A stretch of 64,000 nucleotides of DNA from an uncultured Bacteroidota bacterium. Its GTDB lineage: Bacteria > Bacteroidota > Bacteroidia > Flavobacteriales > Flavobacteriaceae. The notes below the pieces were generated by a model, which had not been told where the DNA came from, ran no database searches, and saw only the letters and a program-made list of their open reading frames with translations. The position numbers and the translations under genes are program-made. Where the stretch lies: assembly GCA_902618245.1 (NCBI GenBank), contig CACMZR010000001.1:149507-213506 (forward strand). The letters are read 5' to 3'. Positions 1 to 10,532 of this stretch are shown piece by piece. Numbering within the stretch: position 1 is the first letter of the stretch; the number at the start of each line of letters is the position of its first letter.

Positions 1-393
1 ATAAGAAATAAGGCTAAAAAATATAACATTGACCCAAACAAAATTGGACTTATGGGATTCTCAGCAGGTGGGGCAGTGACAATGGAAGCGACATATAAAT
101 CAACTCCCAAAAATCAGCCTAACTTTATTGCCCCAATTTATCCATGGATGCACATTGTGGAAAAACAAAAAGTGCCACAAAATAAACCTGCCGCTTTTAT
201 TTCTTGCGCAAATGATGACCCATTAAGGCTAGCTGCACCCAGCGTTCAAATCTATAATGATTGGATCTCAGCTAATGCTAAGGCGGAGCTTCACATGTTT
301 AGTCAGGGGGGTCACGGATATGGCATGAATGATTTATCTATACCTGTAGGTAAATGGTCAGACTTACTAGTTGATTGGATATTAAGTTTGTAA
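1..393 (+). CDS. alpha/beta hydrolase (esterase/dienelactone-hydrolase type), 3' part only
   Basis: Only the last 130 codons are in the window; the reading frame is open from base 1 and ends at TAA 391-393. The fragment keeps a full hydrolase triad arrangement: nucleophile elbow GFSAGG (Ser21 of the visible part), an acidic site in CANDDPL (Asp72/73) and a C-terminal GGHGYG (His105). This fits the alpha/beta-hydrolase fold of acetyl-esterase or dienelactone-hydrolase relatives. The substrate cannot be told from this part, and any signal peptide lies outside the window. The next gene follows after 66 bases on the same strand and may be co-transcribed. Confidence 0.75.
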   Translation: MRNKAKKYNIDPNKIGLMGFSAGGAVTMEATYKSTPKNQPNFIAPIYPWMHIVEKQKVPQNKPAAFISCANDDPLRLAAPSVQIYNDWISANAKAELHMFSQGGHGYGMNDLSIPVGKWSDLLVDWILSL

Positions 394-459
394 AACAATT
401 ACCAATCACTAATAAATTTTTCAATATGTGTTCATTTTTTTAAAATAAAAACAACCGAA

Positions 460-1413
460 GTGAGAACCCCAATACTATTCTATCTATTTACCATTATATT
501 TTTTGGATGTGAGTTTTCTGATAAAAAACCAAAGGATTTTATTTATAATTCGAAATTTTCAAAAACACCATTTACCTTTCCAATAGCAGATAAAAAAAAT
601 GAAGATTTTTCATTTGCAATTATAGCCGATTTAACTGGAGGGGAAAGAGAAGGTGTTTTTGAGAAAGCTGTTGGGCATATAAACAATTTGGATCCTCTAT
701 TTACTTTATCCGTAGGAGATCTCATTGAGGGCGGAACAAGGAACACTAAAGTTTTAGACAAAGAGTGGGGCTTTTTTAATAGACGTTTAAAAAAATTGAA
801 TTCTCCATTTTTCTATGTTGGAGGAAACCACGATTTATCAAGTAATAAAATGAGAGAGTATTGGGAAGAGAAGATAGGCCCAACTTATTATCATTTCGTT
901 TATAAGGACGTTTTATTTTTAATGCTAAATTCTGAAGATTATGAGCCTGAGCGGATGGAAAAAATCTTTTTAGCAAGAGACCGTTCTTTAAAAATAGAAT
1001 CAGGTGAAATTGAGGGTAATTTTGAGGATACAGAATACTATAAAATGCCTGAGCGTACTTATGGGGATATAGGCGAACAGCAGCTAGAATATTTTAAAAA
1101 AGTAATAAATGAAAATAAAAATGTTCGATGGACATTTTTATTTATGCACAAACCGATTTGGAAAAATAAGAATAATAAAAAATTTAATGCACTAGAAGAA
1201 GAATTACAAAACAGAAATTATTCAGTCTTTAACGGTCACGAGCATTCATTTTCAATTCAAGATATTAATAACCAAACCTACACTGTACTTAGCACAACTG
1301 GAGGAAGTCATAATAGTTCCGATGACAGTGTTTTTGACCAAATTACTTGGGTTTCAATGAGAGAAAAACCATTTGTAACTCACATCCGTCTCGACGGTAT
1401 TGTGAAAGAGTAA
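460..1413 (+). CDS. calcineurin-like metallophosphoesterase, predicted lipoprotein
   Basis: A 317-residue protein starting at GTG 460; no in-frame ATG precedes the signal sequence. Residues 1-17 form a lipoprotein signal ending in FFGC (Cys17 lipidated), so it probably sits in the periplasm or outer membrane. Metallophosphoesterase motifs are visible: GD (Asp87), GNHD (Asn123, His124), MHKP (His230) and GHEH (His260, His262). The first motif reads IADLTGG, so Asp57 is kept but the usual metal-binding His two residues later is a Thr. This suggests altered metal binding or a divergent subfamily. The phosphoester substrate is unknown. It lies between a hydrolase and a surface adhesin, with no obvious functional link. 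Confidence 0.8.
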   Translation: MRTPILFYLFTIIFFGCEFSDKKPKDFIYNSKFSKTPFTFPIADKKNEDFSFAIIADLTGGEREGVFEKAVGHINNLDPLFTLSVGDLIEGGTRNTKVLDKEWGFFNRRLKKLNSPFFYVGGNHDLSSNKMREYWEEKIGPTYYHFVYKDVLFLMLNSEDYEPERMEKIFLARDRSLKIESGEIEGNFEDTEYYKMPERTYGDIGEQQLEYFKKVINENKNVRWTFLFMHKPIWKNKNNKKFNALEEELQNRNYSVFNGHEHSFSIQDINNQTYTVLSTTGGSHNSSDDSVFDQITWVSMREKPFVTHIRLDGIVKE

Positions 1414-1515
1414 AAAAAGCAACAACTAGCATAAGATTAATAAATAAGTAGTTTTTTTAGTTTAATTATTCATTTTTCTAATCATTTGTATATTTAATGA
1501 CTAAATTTTGTAGCC

Positions 1516-4500
1516 ATCAAACAAGCACTTAGCCTTTTAGTATTTTTACTTTTTCAGATTTCTTTTTCCCAAGGGATTGTTTTAAACGGCAATACTATAG
1601 AGTGTGATGGTGCTGCTGTCGGTGATAGTGCTTTAATAGGAGGCAAAACATACTATGTAGTAGATAGAGACGCACTTATCTCAATTGTAGAAAATGGTGA
1701 TTTCACTTATGATCCGCCTGGACCTGCAACTTCAGCCACAGTTACTCCAACCGATTTAAGTTGTGTTTGTACTTCTAATGTAACTGATACTAGTAATTTA
1801 TTTAACAGAGATGGAGTTTATGGGAAATCAAACTTTAATACAGACATTAACAACTGGGATGTGAGTAATGTGGAGAATATGAATAGTATGTTTGCAAACT
1901 GTAAATTTTTTAATAAACCACTTAATTATTGGAATGTAAGCAATGTTGAAGATATGTCATTGATGTTTTATAGAGCGGAGTTTTTTAATACGTCAATAAA
2001 TGATTGGGATGTTAGTAAGGTCGAAAAAATGTATGGAATGTTCTGGGTTGCAAAAAGGTTTGATAAACCCTTAAATCTCTGGAATGTAGGCAATGTCGAT
2101 GACATGGAAAGAATGTTTAATGGAGCCACTAATTTTCGTAACTCAATCGATAATTGGGATGTTAGTAAGGTTACAACAATAAAATTTATGTTTGCTGGAG
2201 CACGCCAATTCAATCAACCATTAAATGGATGGGGAGCTAAAACAAGCAACATAGAAACAATGGAAGGAACATTTTGGGGTGCTCGCAATTTTGATCAACC
2301 GTTAAATGATTGGGATGTTAGTAAGGTCAAAAATATGATTAAAACCTTTAGAGATGCTCGGGCATTTAATCGAGATTTAGACAAATGGAATACATTAAAT
2401 GTTGAGCGCATGGATGAAATGTTCATGCAAACACGGAACTTCAACGGAAATATCGATGGATGGAAAACAGAGAACGTTATTCAAACCGCAGGAATGTTTG
2501 ATCAAGCACGAGCTTTTAATCGAAACATAAATAGTTGGGATGTAGGAGAGGTTCGTAATATGAATAGAATGTTTAGAGGTACATGGATTTTTGATCAACC
2601 CTTAGACAATTGGAATACTGAAAAAGTTACTCAAATGGTAAATATTTTCGATGGAGCATTGTTATTTAATCGGAATCTTAATGACTGGAACACTAGTAAG
2701 GTTATTACTATGAGAGAAGCATTTAGAGATACTCCAAAATTTAACAATGGTGAAATTGGTTTGGTTTCTAACACATTAAGCTGGGATATGTCTAAGGTCC
2801 GAAACACTCAAAGCATGTTTGAGGATGCAGCCGTATTTAACTCATATCTTTCCGGTTGGGATTTAGGAGAAGTTAGTGAGATGGCGTCAATGTTTCGTAA
2901 TTCAAGTTGGAATAATGGGGCGAGTGCTGGTGTCTCCACAACATTGTCTTGGGATGTTGAAAAGGTTAGACAGATGAGTAATATGTTCCTTGATAATAGT
3001 GCGTTTAATGCTAATATTTCTGCTTGGAACCCAATAGCTCTAGAAGTTATGATATCAACATTTAAAAATGCCTCGGCATTTAATAATGGATTCCCTGCTG
3101 GGTCTGCTGGGACAGCAACAATCTCCAATACATTAGATTGGAACACGCCTAATTTAATTTTCTTGACCGAAAGCTTTGCTTCTGCTATTGCATTTAATTC
3201 ATATATAAATAATTGGAACGTTTCCGCTGTTACAAATATAAGCGGCATGACTCATAATGCTACTTCATTTAATCAGCCTTTAGATAATTGGAATGTTGGG
3301 AATGTACAGTATATGGAAAATGTGTTTAGGGGTGCCACATCCTTTAATCAGCCCATAGGTAATTGGGATGTTACTTCCGTACAAAAATTTAACAGTATGT
3401 TTGACGGAGCATCAATATTTGACCAAGATATATCATGTTGGTGTGTTCCTAATAACCCTGAAAGAAACAACTTTAGCAACGCCTCACCTATAGATGCTAA
3501 ACCAAATTATATACCTCGATGGGATCTGCCTTGTTCTCCCATTTTAACTATGACCGATTCTCTTTCCCTTGCCGGAGATGATACTTTGATTGGCCCAGGC
3601 GAGAGCATAACATTCACTGCTAGTTTTGACAGGGACATCGCAAGTACGGTATCATACAGCTTAAATGGAAGTTCAATTTCTTCAATGACTGCTGTAAACT
3701 CAACAACCTTCTCAGTCTCCATAGCCGCAAATGATTTAGCTGATAATACCTATTTATTTACAATACAGACAACCGATTATTGTGGAGCTAGTTATAATCC
3801 TGCTGATGCTACTTTAAATGGAAGTGAAACAGCCACTGATACCATTGAATTTACTGTGGATAAAACACCTCCAAATGTTACTCTATCGCACAATCATCCA
3901 GACAACATCCTTTCAGGTAGTGATACTGTGGAAATTACCGCAATATTTTCTGAAGGAGTTGTATCTCCAACTCTAAGTCTTGACGGGTTGTTTACAAATG
4001 CTGCAATGACAGGTTCCACATCTTCTGTTTGGACTTACAATATTGATATTACTACATTAACAGTTTCTCCTTCGGGTGACGACTACTTTGTAACAATAAA
4101 TGCCAGTGATCCAGCGGGTAACAATTATACTTCATCTACAGGAATTCAAGATGGTAATGAAACCTCTGTAGATAGTATCACTTTTACCATTGATAATACA
4201 CCACCGACAGTAGTTTTAGCAGACAGTGATCTTGATGATATTGTTTATCCAGCAGACTCAATAACAGTTACAGCGACATTTTCTGAAGCTATGACAAGCA
4301 CACCACAAATTAGTTTTTCAGGTGGCCCACAAGATATAAACATGTCCGCTACAAGCTCACCATCAGTTTGGACTTTTGTTTTTGACTTTCCATCATACTC
4401 TCTTCCAACTGGAATTTATTCCCTCACAGTAAGTGGTACTGATATTTCAGGGAACCCATATTCAGGGAGTGAAGATGTTGAACTAGATTACCAGTTAACC

Positions 4501-7488
4501 ACACCAACTTTAACTTTAACAGACCAAACACTTGTTTATGTTTTGGATCAGACTTTTACTCTTACAGCTACTTCAAGTAGTTCGGGAGCTTTATCTTTTA
4601 GTATTGCCAGCCCAACGGTCGCAACAGTTAGTGGTTCTACGGGAACTATTAAAGCAGCAGGCTCAACAATTATAACAGTAAACCAAGCAGCATCTGGTAA
4701 TTATGCTGCGGCAACAGCAACAGCAACCCTATTAATTAATAAAGCTGTTCCCTCTATAACCAGTTCAAATGTTCTAACAAAAATATATGGAGATCCTGTA
4801 TTTCCTTTAACAGCCACATCAAGTAGTACCGGAAGTTTCACATATCAAGTCTCAGATACTAATATTGCCAATATTGTGGGTTCTAATGTGGTATCAATCA
4901 CAGGTGTTGGAACAACAACAATTATAATTACCCAGGCTGAAGATTCAAATTTCTCAACCACAAGTAAAACAATTACTCTTTTTGTTGATACAGCAGTACC
5001 TGAAATACAGAATCTCTCTATCATAACTAAGATTTTTGAAGACATCTTTCCCGTGTCAGAAATTTCAGCAACCTCGAGCAGCTCAGGACTTTTCTCTTAT
5101 ACTGTTTCGGACTCATTAATAGCAAGTGTTTCAAGTAATACAATTGTTACTACAGGTGCAGGAACGACAACAATATTTATAACCCAATTAGCCGATGGTT
5201 TCTATAAGTCTGCTACATCATCCATAACTTTAATTGTAAATAAGGCAATTCCTACAATAATTTTTAATGATGAGACAGTTACCTACGACAATAGTAGAGT
5301 TTTTGGCATTACTGCAACCTCAAGTAGTACAGGGAGTTTTACCTATTCAGTAGCAGATGTAAGTGTTGCAAGAGAATCTACACAATCACAAACTGGACCG
5401 AACTCTCTTACGCCGAAATCTACAGTTAGAAGCAATATAACTAGCCAAACATTTTCGTTTAAAACACGCAAATCTGGTCAAACTCAAATTACAGCCTTTC
5501 AAGATGAAGACAGTAATTATCTAGCAGCATCTGCTACTATGTCTCTTACCGTTCTTAAAAAAGATTTGTCTGGTGACTGGTACCCTCCAACCTCAATATT
5601 TACTAGAGTTTATGGCATTCCACCTTTTGAAGTAATCCGACCAACTGTTGAATCAGATTACTCAGGGACATTTAATTATAGATCTGCAGATCCAGGTATT
5701 GCGAGTTTTTCTACATCAACAATTACTATTAGCAGTACGGGAACAGTTACCCTTTTTGCTGACATCTCTGGGGACGATAAATATAACGCCAAAACTGTAA
5801 CAGCCACTCTTATCGTTGAAAAATCAAATCAATCAATAATTGTTGAACCACTACCAAATGAAAAGCCGTTAAAAGATTTCACTTCCCTTACAGTATCTGC
5901 AACATCGACATCTGGTACTCCTGTAACAATTTCACTTGTAAGTGGATCTGCAGCAAGTCTTTCAGGTTCTATAGGTAATTATTCATTAAATAACATTAAT
6001 CAGACAGGATTAGTAACAATTACCTTTACAGTTCCTGAAAGTCGAAATTATTACTCTGCAACAGTGACTGCAGTAATTGATGTTGTAAAAACTAATCAAT
6101 CAATTACTGTAAGTCCAGTAGCACCTACTTTTATTTACTACCAGGAGAATTTAGTTTACACAATAAATGCCTTTTCTGACTCTTCATTGGCAGTAACATA
6201 CGGATTAGTATCAGGAACTAATGCTACACTTTCTGGAAATGTATTAAATATTTCAGATATAGGTGAACTAGTTGTTGAGATAAATCAACCAGGAAATAAT
6301 ATCTACAACCCTGCAATTACAAAAAGAGAAGTTATAAAAGTTGTTCAAGGAGTAACCAACTTAAGTAATTTTAATATACCGGATAAAAATGTTGATGATC
6401 CTGATTTTACAATTCCACCACCAACTTCAAATAGACCCCCCCTTACTTTTATTTACACCTCCTCTGATCCAAGTGTAGCTGAAATTTCTGGAGATCAAAT
6501 AATTATTAGACGCCCCGGTTCAACAGTAATTACCGCAAGACAAGATTCTAACCGTAGATTTAATACGGGATCCATTAGTACAATATTTAATGTCATTGAC
6601 AATGATTGTGATAGTGACGGGATAGGAGATTTTGATGATCCTGACGATGACAACGATGGTATATCGGATGAGAAAGAGATTGAATATGGCACCGATATAT
6701 GTGGTTTTGATGCAGATACCGATGGTGATGGTGTCCCGGATTCAGTTGATGATGACGACGATAATGACGGCTGTCCCGATGAAGAAGATTTTTATCGACT
6801 TGATTCTACTAAGTGTGATGACGACTCCGATAAAGATGGCATATTAGACTCTCAAGATAATTGTATTTTAACATCCAACCCTGACCAAGAGGATACCGAT
6901 GGTGATGGAGTAGGTGATGCGTGTGATAACTGCCCTTTAGAAGCCAATCCTGACCAGGAAGATACAGATGAGGATGGAGTAGGTGATGCTTGTGACAATT
7001 GCCTATCAGAAGCTAACCCAGACCAAGAGGATACAGATGGTGATGGAGTTGGAGATGCATGTGACAACTGCTTGTCGGAAGCCAATCCTAACCAAGAGGA
7101 TTCTGATGGGGACGATGTAGGTGACGCCTGTGATAATTGTGTAGGAACTAGTAATCCATTACAAGAAGATTCAGACGATGATGGTATTGGAGATAAATGT
7201 GATAGTGATCCTTTTAATTTAGAAATTAAAATTTCTGAGTTTGTTTCACCTAATGGTGATGGTATAAATGACTTTTTTGAGATCCAAAACATTGAAAATC
7301 ACCCAAATAATGAGCTTCTAATATATACCCGATCAGGAGTAGTAATTTTCTCTACAAGAAACTACAGAAACAACTGGAGTGGCACTACAGACAACGGATT
7401 AGTCCCAGAAGGGAGTTATTATTTTACCCTAGATTTAGAAGGCGACGGCACTTTAGACAGGCAGGGCTGGATATATATATCAAGATAG
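1516..7488 (+). CDS. giant secreted surface protein (DUF285 + Ig-like + TSP3 repeats, type IX secretion C-terminal domain)
   Basis: About 1990 residues. The frame is open from just after TGA 1498-1500. It has no ATG, GTG or TTG before the signal peptide; ATC 1516, followed by AAA CAA GCA, gives a typical signal peptide (residues 1-20, ending ISFSQ), so I place the start there with reservation. In order: about 16 DUF285/BspA-type repeats with the core NWDVSNV...M..MF (residues ~110-645); Ig-like beta domains including TPP-V-T-L and [12 protein letters not shown] units (~670-1630); acidic, Cys-containing thrombospondin type 3 calcium-binding repeats (~1690-1900); and a gliding-type C-terminal sorting domain beginning [11 protein letters not shown] (~1910-1990). 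It should be exported by Sec, then secreted and anchored by the type IX system, and probably acts in adhesion. An alternative to the ATC start is a one-base indel near ATG 1497. Confidence 0.85.
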   Translation: MKQALSLLVFLLFQISFSQGIVLNGNTIECDGAAVGDSALIGGKTYYVVDRDALISIVENGDFTYDPPGPATSATVTPTDLSCVCTSNVTDTSNLFNRDGVYGKSNFNTDINNWDVSNVENMNSMFANCKFFNKPLNYWNVSNVEDMSLMFYRAEFFNTSINDWDVSKVEKMYGMFWVAKRFDKPLNLWNVGNVDDMERMFNGATNFRNSIDNWDVSKVTTIKFMFAGARQFNQPLNGWGAKTSNIETMEGTFWGARNFDQPLNDWDVSKVKNMIKTFRDARAFNRDLDKWNTLNVERMDEMFMQTRNFNGNIDGWKTENVIQTAGMFDQARAFNRNINSWDVGEVRNMNRMFRGTWIFDQPLDNWNTEKVTQMVNIFDGALLFNRNLNDWNTSKVITMREAFRDTPKFNNGEIGLVSNTLSWDMSKVRNTQSMFEDAAVFNSYLSGWDLGEVSEMASMFRNSSWNNGASAGVSTTLSWDVEKVRQMSNMFLDNSAFNANISAWNPIALEVMISTFKNASAFNNGFPAGSAGTATISNTLDWNTPNLIFLTESFASAIAFNSYINNWNVSAVTNISGMTHNATSFNQPLDNWNVGNVQYMENVFRGATSFNQPIGNWDVTSVQKFNSMFDGASIFDQDISCWCVPNNPERNNFSNASPIDAKPNYIPRWDLPCSPILTMTDSLSLAGDDTLIGPGESITFTASFDRDIASTVSYSLNGSSISSMTAVNSTTFSVSIAANDLADNTYLFTIQTTDYCGASYNPADATLNGSETATDTIEFTVDKTPPNVTLSHNHPDNILSGSDTVEITAIFSEGVVSPTLSLDGLFTNAAMTGSTSSVWTYNIDITTLTVSPSGDDYFVTINASDPAGNNYTSSTGIQDGNETSVDSITFTIDNTPPTVVLADSDLDDIVYPADSITVTATFSEAMTSTPQISFSGGPQDINMSATSSPSVWTFVFDFPSYSLPTGIYSLTVSGTDISGNPYSGSEDVELDYQLTTPTLTLTDQTLVYVLDQTFTLTATSSSSGALSFSIASPTVATVSGSTGTIKAAGSTIITVNQAASGNYAAATATATLLINKAVPSITSSNVLTKIYGDPVFPLTATSSSTGSFTYQVSDTNIANIVGSNVVSITGVGTTTIIITQAEDSNFSTTSKTITLFVDTAVPEIQNLSIITKIFEDIFPVSEISATSSSSGLFSYTVSDSLIASVSSNTIVTTGAGTTTIFITQLADGFYKSATSSITLIVNKAIPTIIFNDETVTYDNSRVFGITATSSSTGSFTYSVADVSVARESTQSQTGPNSLTPKSTVRSNITSQTFSFKTRKSGQTQITAFQDEDSNYLAASATMSLTVLKKDLSGDWYPPTSIFTRVYGIPPFEVIRPTVESDYSGTFNYRSADPGIASFSTSTITISSTGTVTLFADISGDDKYNAKTVTATLIVEKSNQSIIVEPLPNEKPLKDFTSLTVSATSTSGTPVTISLVSGSAASLSGSIGNYSLNNINQTGLVTITFTVPESRNYYSATVTAVIDVVKTNQSITVSPVAPTFIYYQENLVYTINAFSDSSLAVTYGLVSGTNATLSGNVLNISDIGELVVEINQPGNNIYNPAITKREVIKVVQGVTNLSNFNIPDKNVDDPDFTIPPPTSNRPPLTFIYTSSDPSVAEISGDQIIIRRPGSTVITARQDSNRRFNTGSISTIFNVIDNDCDSDGIGDFDDPDDDNDGISDEKEIEYGTDICGFDADTDGDGVPDSVDDDDDNDGCPDEEDFYRLDSTKCDDDSDKDGILDSQDNCILTSNPDQEDTDGDGVGDACDNCPLEANPDQEDTDEDGVGDACDNCLSEANPDQEDTDGDGVGDACDNCLSEANPNQEDSDGDDVGDACDNCVGTSNPLQEDSDDDGIGDKCDSDPFNLEIKISEFVSPNGDGINDFFEIQNIENHPNNELLIYTRSGVVIFSTRNYRNNWSGTTDNGLVPEGSYYFTLDLEGDGTLDRQGWIYISR
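1840..3440 (+). repeat. DUF285 (BspA-like) repeat block inside the giant surface protein
   Basis: The coding sequence repeats a unit of roughly 23-38 codons whose protein core is F(N/D)xx(L/I)xxW(D/N)(V/T)xxVxxMxxMF. The tryptophan-aspartate-valine and the Met-x-x-Met-Phe positions recur through about 16 copies. Copies differ by small insertions, so the array is diverged rather than freshly duplicated. DUF285 repeats are known from surface lipoproteins of Mycoplasma, Firmicutes and Bacteroidota and are thought to mediate binding. Confidence 0.85.
6856..7200 (+). repeat. five 69-bp thrombospondin type 3 repeats
   Basis: Five tandem 23-codon units, each of the form DNC-x5-NPxQED(T/S)DxDGxGDxC, occupy this block. 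They are preceded by looser acidic DxDxDG copies from about 6600. Aspartates at alternate positions and the paired cysteines match calcium-binding TSP3 repeats. These repeats commonly form a rigid stalk ahead of a type IX C-terminal domain. Nucleotide identity between units is high, so this is a likely site of copy-number change or misassembly. Confidence 0.85.
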
Positions 7489-7692
7489 TTTTTCTAAGAT
7501 TTTAGCAAAAAAGAAAAGATTCAACAAAACCGTTATTTTCCCATTCTTTTGGTTTTTCTACTTTTTATTTTCATAACTTTAATATTGGAAGTATACATGA
7601 AGATGAGAAGTAGACGAAGAAGATACCTGCAAGTAACACCTTATATTAACATGTTGGGCTGCATTTGGTTCACTGAAAACATGTTTTAGACG

Positions 7693-8007
7693 GTGTCTAT
7701 TTACATACCTGTAATCATTGTTACGGTTATGTATTATATTATTTCCATTTCCATTAATAAAGACAACGCCAAGTATCTTTTATCTCCTTACAACAGAATG
7801 TCGGAAGCTGAAAGAAAAAAATTTGATCTAGATAAATTTCTAATTTTTTTTAAAAATTTTTTTAGACAACAGTCTGCTTATACGTTTTTAATTTTTGTAA
7901 TTTTTAAGTGGTTATATAATGACAAGGTTGCAATTTCAATTTATTCATTACTTATTACTTTGAGTTTAATTTATCTTGTTATTAAGTCAAATAAGTTTTA
8001 CAAATAA
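7693..8007 (+). CDS. small membrane protein, DUF3784-like
   Basis: A 104-residue protein starting at GTG 7693; an in-frame TAG at 7687 rules out a longer form. Hydrophobic segments lie near residues 3-19, 60-71 and 79-96. A cytoplasmic-looking stretch reads YNRMSEAERKKFDLDKFLIF. The Y-N-x-M-S-x-x-E pattern after the first membrane segment resembles the DUF3784 family of small bacterial membrane proteins of unknown function. It is flanked by the adhesin and an amino-acid oxidase gene, neither of which suggests a role. Confidence 0.6.
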   Translation: MSIYIPVIIVTVMYYIISISINKDNAKYLLSPYNRMSEAERKKFDLDKFLIFFKNFFRQQSAYTFLIFVIFKWLYNDKVAISIYSLLITLSLIYLVIKSNKFYK

Positions 8008-8065
8008 ATTTTATACAATTAAATTAATTAAAAACTACCCCTCAAATATTCTATTTCGATAAGTG

Positions 8066-9235
8066 ATGAGTCAATTAGAAACAAATTATGACGCTATTGT
8101 TTTAGGTATAGGTAGTATGGGATCTTCCTCATGTTACCATCTTTCTAAAAGAGGTTTTAAAATATTAGGGATCGAACAATTTGATATACCTCACAACTAT
8201 GGTTCTCATAATGGACATAGCCGAATTATAAGAAAGGCTTATTTTGAACATCCAAGTTATGTGCCTTTACTTGAAGGAGCATATAAAAATTGGGAGATAC
8301 TTCAAAAAGAATATGGGGAGCAGATATATTTTAAAACAGGACTTCTTTACTTTGGTCCAGAAGATCATTTGTTAATTAAAGGATCTATAAGATCTGCTAA
8401 GCAATATGGCATTGAAATTAACCAATTCAAAGCTGAAGAGCAGAAAGAAAAATACCCGCAATTTAAAATCCCTGAAACTTTTGTAAATATGCTTGAAAAA
8501 GATGCTGGTTTTATAACTCCAGAAAGGGCAATTATAGCATTTACAAAACTTGCTCAAAATAATGGAGCAAAAATTAACACTAACGAAAAAGCAGTCAAGT
8601 GGTATAAAAAAGAAGATTCAATCATTGTTCAAACCAACAGAAGCGTATACCGTTGCAAAAAATTGGTTATTTCAGTTGGAGCTTGGATGTCAGAACTTTC
8701 TAACGTTTCAGATTTTAAGGTCACAAAACAAATTCTTGCATGGGCAAAACCTAAAAATTGGGAGGATTTTACTCTAAAAACTTTTCCGTGCTGGACTTAT
8801 GCTGATAATTCTACGAAAGGTATGTTCTATGGTTTTCCAATTCTACCTAGTTCTATTTCGCATGACGGTTATCAAGGACTAAAATTTGCTCATCATTTTA
8901 AAGGTGAAGAAACCGATCCAAACAATGTTGATAGAAAGGTATCAAAAAATCAAGAAGGTGAACTTTTAGAGGCGATACAAAAATTTATTCCAAAGGGTAT
9001 TGAATCTGTCCATACTTCTAAAACATGCCTCTACACTTACAGTAAAGATGATGATTTTATAATTGATCATCACCCTACTAATGAAGATGTAATTATCACT
9101 GCTGGTTTTAGTGGGCACGGTTTTAAGTTTACAAGTGTTGTAGGTGAGATAGTAACTGATCTTGTTGAAAAAGACAACTCTGATTATCCTATTGAATTTC
9201 TCAAGCTAAAAAGATTTAGCAAAAATTCTATTTAG
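8066..9235 (+). CDS. FAD-dependent oxidoreductase, sarcosine oxidase / N-methyltryptophan oxidase family
   Basis: 389 residues from ATG 8066; a GTG codon lies directly before it and is the less likely start. A Rossmann motif GIGSMG lies at residues 13-18. The motif KTCLYT near residue 321 matches the cysteine that holds FAD covalently in monomeric sarcosine oxidase (MSOX) and SolA. The C-terminal segment AGFSGHGFK is also typical. The enzyme should oxidise the C-N bond of a secondary or N-methyl amino acid, giving aldehyde, amine and H2O2. The exact substrate (sarcosine, N-methyltryptophan, pipecolate or another) cannot be assigned. Two transcription units downstream is a hydroxyproline-catabolism operon, which suggests a general role in amino-acid use. 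Confidence 0.8.
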   Translation: MSQLETNYDAIVLGIGSMGSSSCYHLSKRGFKILGIEQFDIPHNYGSHNGHSRIIRKAYFEHPSYVPLLEGAYKNWEILQKEYGEQIYFKTGLLYFGPEDHLLIKGSIRSAKQYGIEINQFKAEEQKEKYPQFKIPETFVNMLEKDAGFITPERAIIAFTKLAQNNGAKINTNEKAVKWYKKEDSIIVQTNRSVYRCKKLVISVGAWMSELSNVSDFKVTKQILAWAKPKNWEDFTLKTFPCWTYADNSTKGMFYGFPILPSSISHDGYQGLKFAHHFKGEETDPNNVDRKVSKNQEGELLEAIQKFIPKGIESVHTSKTCLYTYSKDDDFIIDHHPTNEDVIITAGFSGHGFKFTSVVGEIVTDLVEKDNSDYPIEFLKLKRFSKNSI

Positions 9236-9240
9236 CAGTA

Positions 9241-10398
9241 TTATTTTAAAGTAGAGTTTAATTTTAAAGCAGCATCCATGTAACGGTAAATGTCAGGAGT
9301 AAAGTCACTTTTTGAGTCATCTTTAGGACCTTTACTTTTTCCTAGACGAACTAAAATTAAATTTTCATCAGGGAAAGTTATAACGTATTGACCTAGGTGG
9401 CCTCGCTCCATAAAAACGTTATGATTTTTATATTCCTCCAACCACCAACCATATCCATATTCGTCACTTTCAGAAAATCGTGGTCTTAGTGATTTGGCTA
9501 TAAAGCTTGAATCTAGAAGCACCTCACCATTCCATCTGCCATGATCTTTGTAAAGTTTTGCTAGACGCGCAAAATTTTTTGCACTAGAAGCAATACAACA
9601 AAAAGCTTTTTCAACTCCTTTTTCAGCACTGTCAACTTGCCAATAGCTTTCAAATTCGTTACCCATTGGGTTCCATAGAGTTTCATATAAGTAGTCTGTT
9701 AAGTTTTTCCCAGTTGCGTTTGCAATCACCATTCCTAGCAATTGTGTAGCACCGCTTTTGTAAATAAATTTCTTTCCAGGTTCTATTTCTATGGGCTGAT
9801 CTAGCATTAGTTTATTGAGATCTTTAACGAAATAGGAGGCTGCAGTAACTGAAAAAGGGGAATAGTAAGCTTCATCCCAACGAAGACCTGAAGCCATACT
9901 TGACAAATCACCGACGGTAACTTGGTCTGAGAAGGGCCCTTTTAATTCAGGAATAAAATCTTTTGCCTTTTGATCGAGATTATTGATGTATCCTTGCATG
10001 ATAGCCTTGCCAAGTAGTGCAGATACATAACTTTTTGACATTGAAAACGAATTACTTTTAGAGCTAGGTTTATAACCGTCATAATATTTTTCAAAAAATA
10101 CACTGTCGTTTTTAATTAAAACAAAGGCTACTGTTTTTGTTTCTTTTAAAAAATCTTTGAAATCGTTGTCTAGTGAAATGCTATTAAACTTTTTGTGCTT
10201 AGGCCATGGAGTGGGGTTTTCTGAAGCAGGCAAAGTATGGTTATCATATACCTTATAATCAGATATATAAGCGGTAACGTGACCAGTTAAATAGATTTTA
10301 GAAACACCACGCAGTATATAATTATATTTTGAAATATAAAGAAGACCTATAAGGATCAGTATAATGAACCCTAAATATGAGAGAATTTTTTTTACCAT
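9241..10398 (-). CDS. serine hydrolase of the beta-lactamase (class C) family, membrane anchored
   Basis: 385 residues from ATG 10398. A TTG-initiated form four residues longer would begin inside the apparent -7 promoter element, so I prefer the ATG. Residues ~5-22 form an N-terminal membrane anchor with the catalytic domain outside the cytoplasm. The penicillin-binding-fold motifs are present: SMSK (Ser119-Lys122), YKS (Tyr213-Ser215) and HLG (His334). Relatives include esterases, D-aminopeptidases and 6-aminohexanoate-dimer hydrolase, so the substrate is open. It converges with the sarcosine-oxidase-like gene (5-base gap) and diverges from the hydroxyproline operon. Confidence 0.8.
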   Translation of the reverse strand: MVKKILSYLGFIILILIGLLYISKYNYILRGVSKIYLTGHVTAYISDYKVYDNHTLPASENPTPWPKHKKFNSISLDNDFKDFLKETKTVAFVLIKNDSVFFEKYYDGYKPSSKSNSFSMSKSYVSALLGKAIMQGYINNLDQKAKDFIPELKGPFSDQVTVGDLSSMASGLRWDEAYYSPFSVTAASYFVKDLNKLMLDQPIEIEPGKKFIYKSGATQLLGMVIANATGKNLTDYLYETLWNPMGNEFESYWQVDSAEKGVEKAFCCIASSAKNFARLAKLYKDHGRWNGEVLLDSSFIAKSLRPRFSESDEYGYGWWLEEYKNHNVFMERGHLGQYVITFPDENLILVRLGKSKGPKDDSKSDFTPDIYRYMDAALKLNSTLK

Positions 10399-10407
10399 TT
10401 GTTTGTG

Positions 10408-10415
10408 CAAATCTA
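10408..10415 (-). promoter_or_regulatory. Bacteroidota -7 promoter element (TAGATTTG)
   Basis: On the minus strand TAGATTTG matches the TAnnTTTG element recognised by the Bacteroidota primary sigma factor. It ends 9 bases before ATG 10398 of the serine hydrolase. Transcription would start only a few bases before the start codon, giving a nearly leaderless mRNA. I see no clear -33 TTTG. Confidence 0.55.
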
Positions 10416-10532
10416 ATATTTTTTAAAACCTAAATTACCTAACTACAGTTACAAATTTTAATTAAACTGAAGTCAACTTATTTTTTTAAAAACTTATATT
10501 AGTTCTGTGGTAATTATTCGAATTTAAAGTAA

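Noticed and set aside
1840..3440. Tandem repeats considered as a CRISPR-like or non-coding array
   Set aside because: The repeat unit is in codon register, diverged at nucleotide level and encodes DUF285 units; there are no constant short repeats with unique spacers.
6852..7292. Long minus-strand open frame over the TSP3 repeats
   Set aside because: It is the mirror of a periodic acidic coding sequence (Ser/Pro-rich, repeat-driven) and has no signals of its own.
7597..7689. 30-codon open frame (ATG 7597, very Arg-rich start) ahead of the DUF3784-like gene
   Set aside because: Short, no recognisable domain, ends in frame just before the GTG of the next gene; more likely chance sequence or a decayed N-terminus than a real peptide gene.
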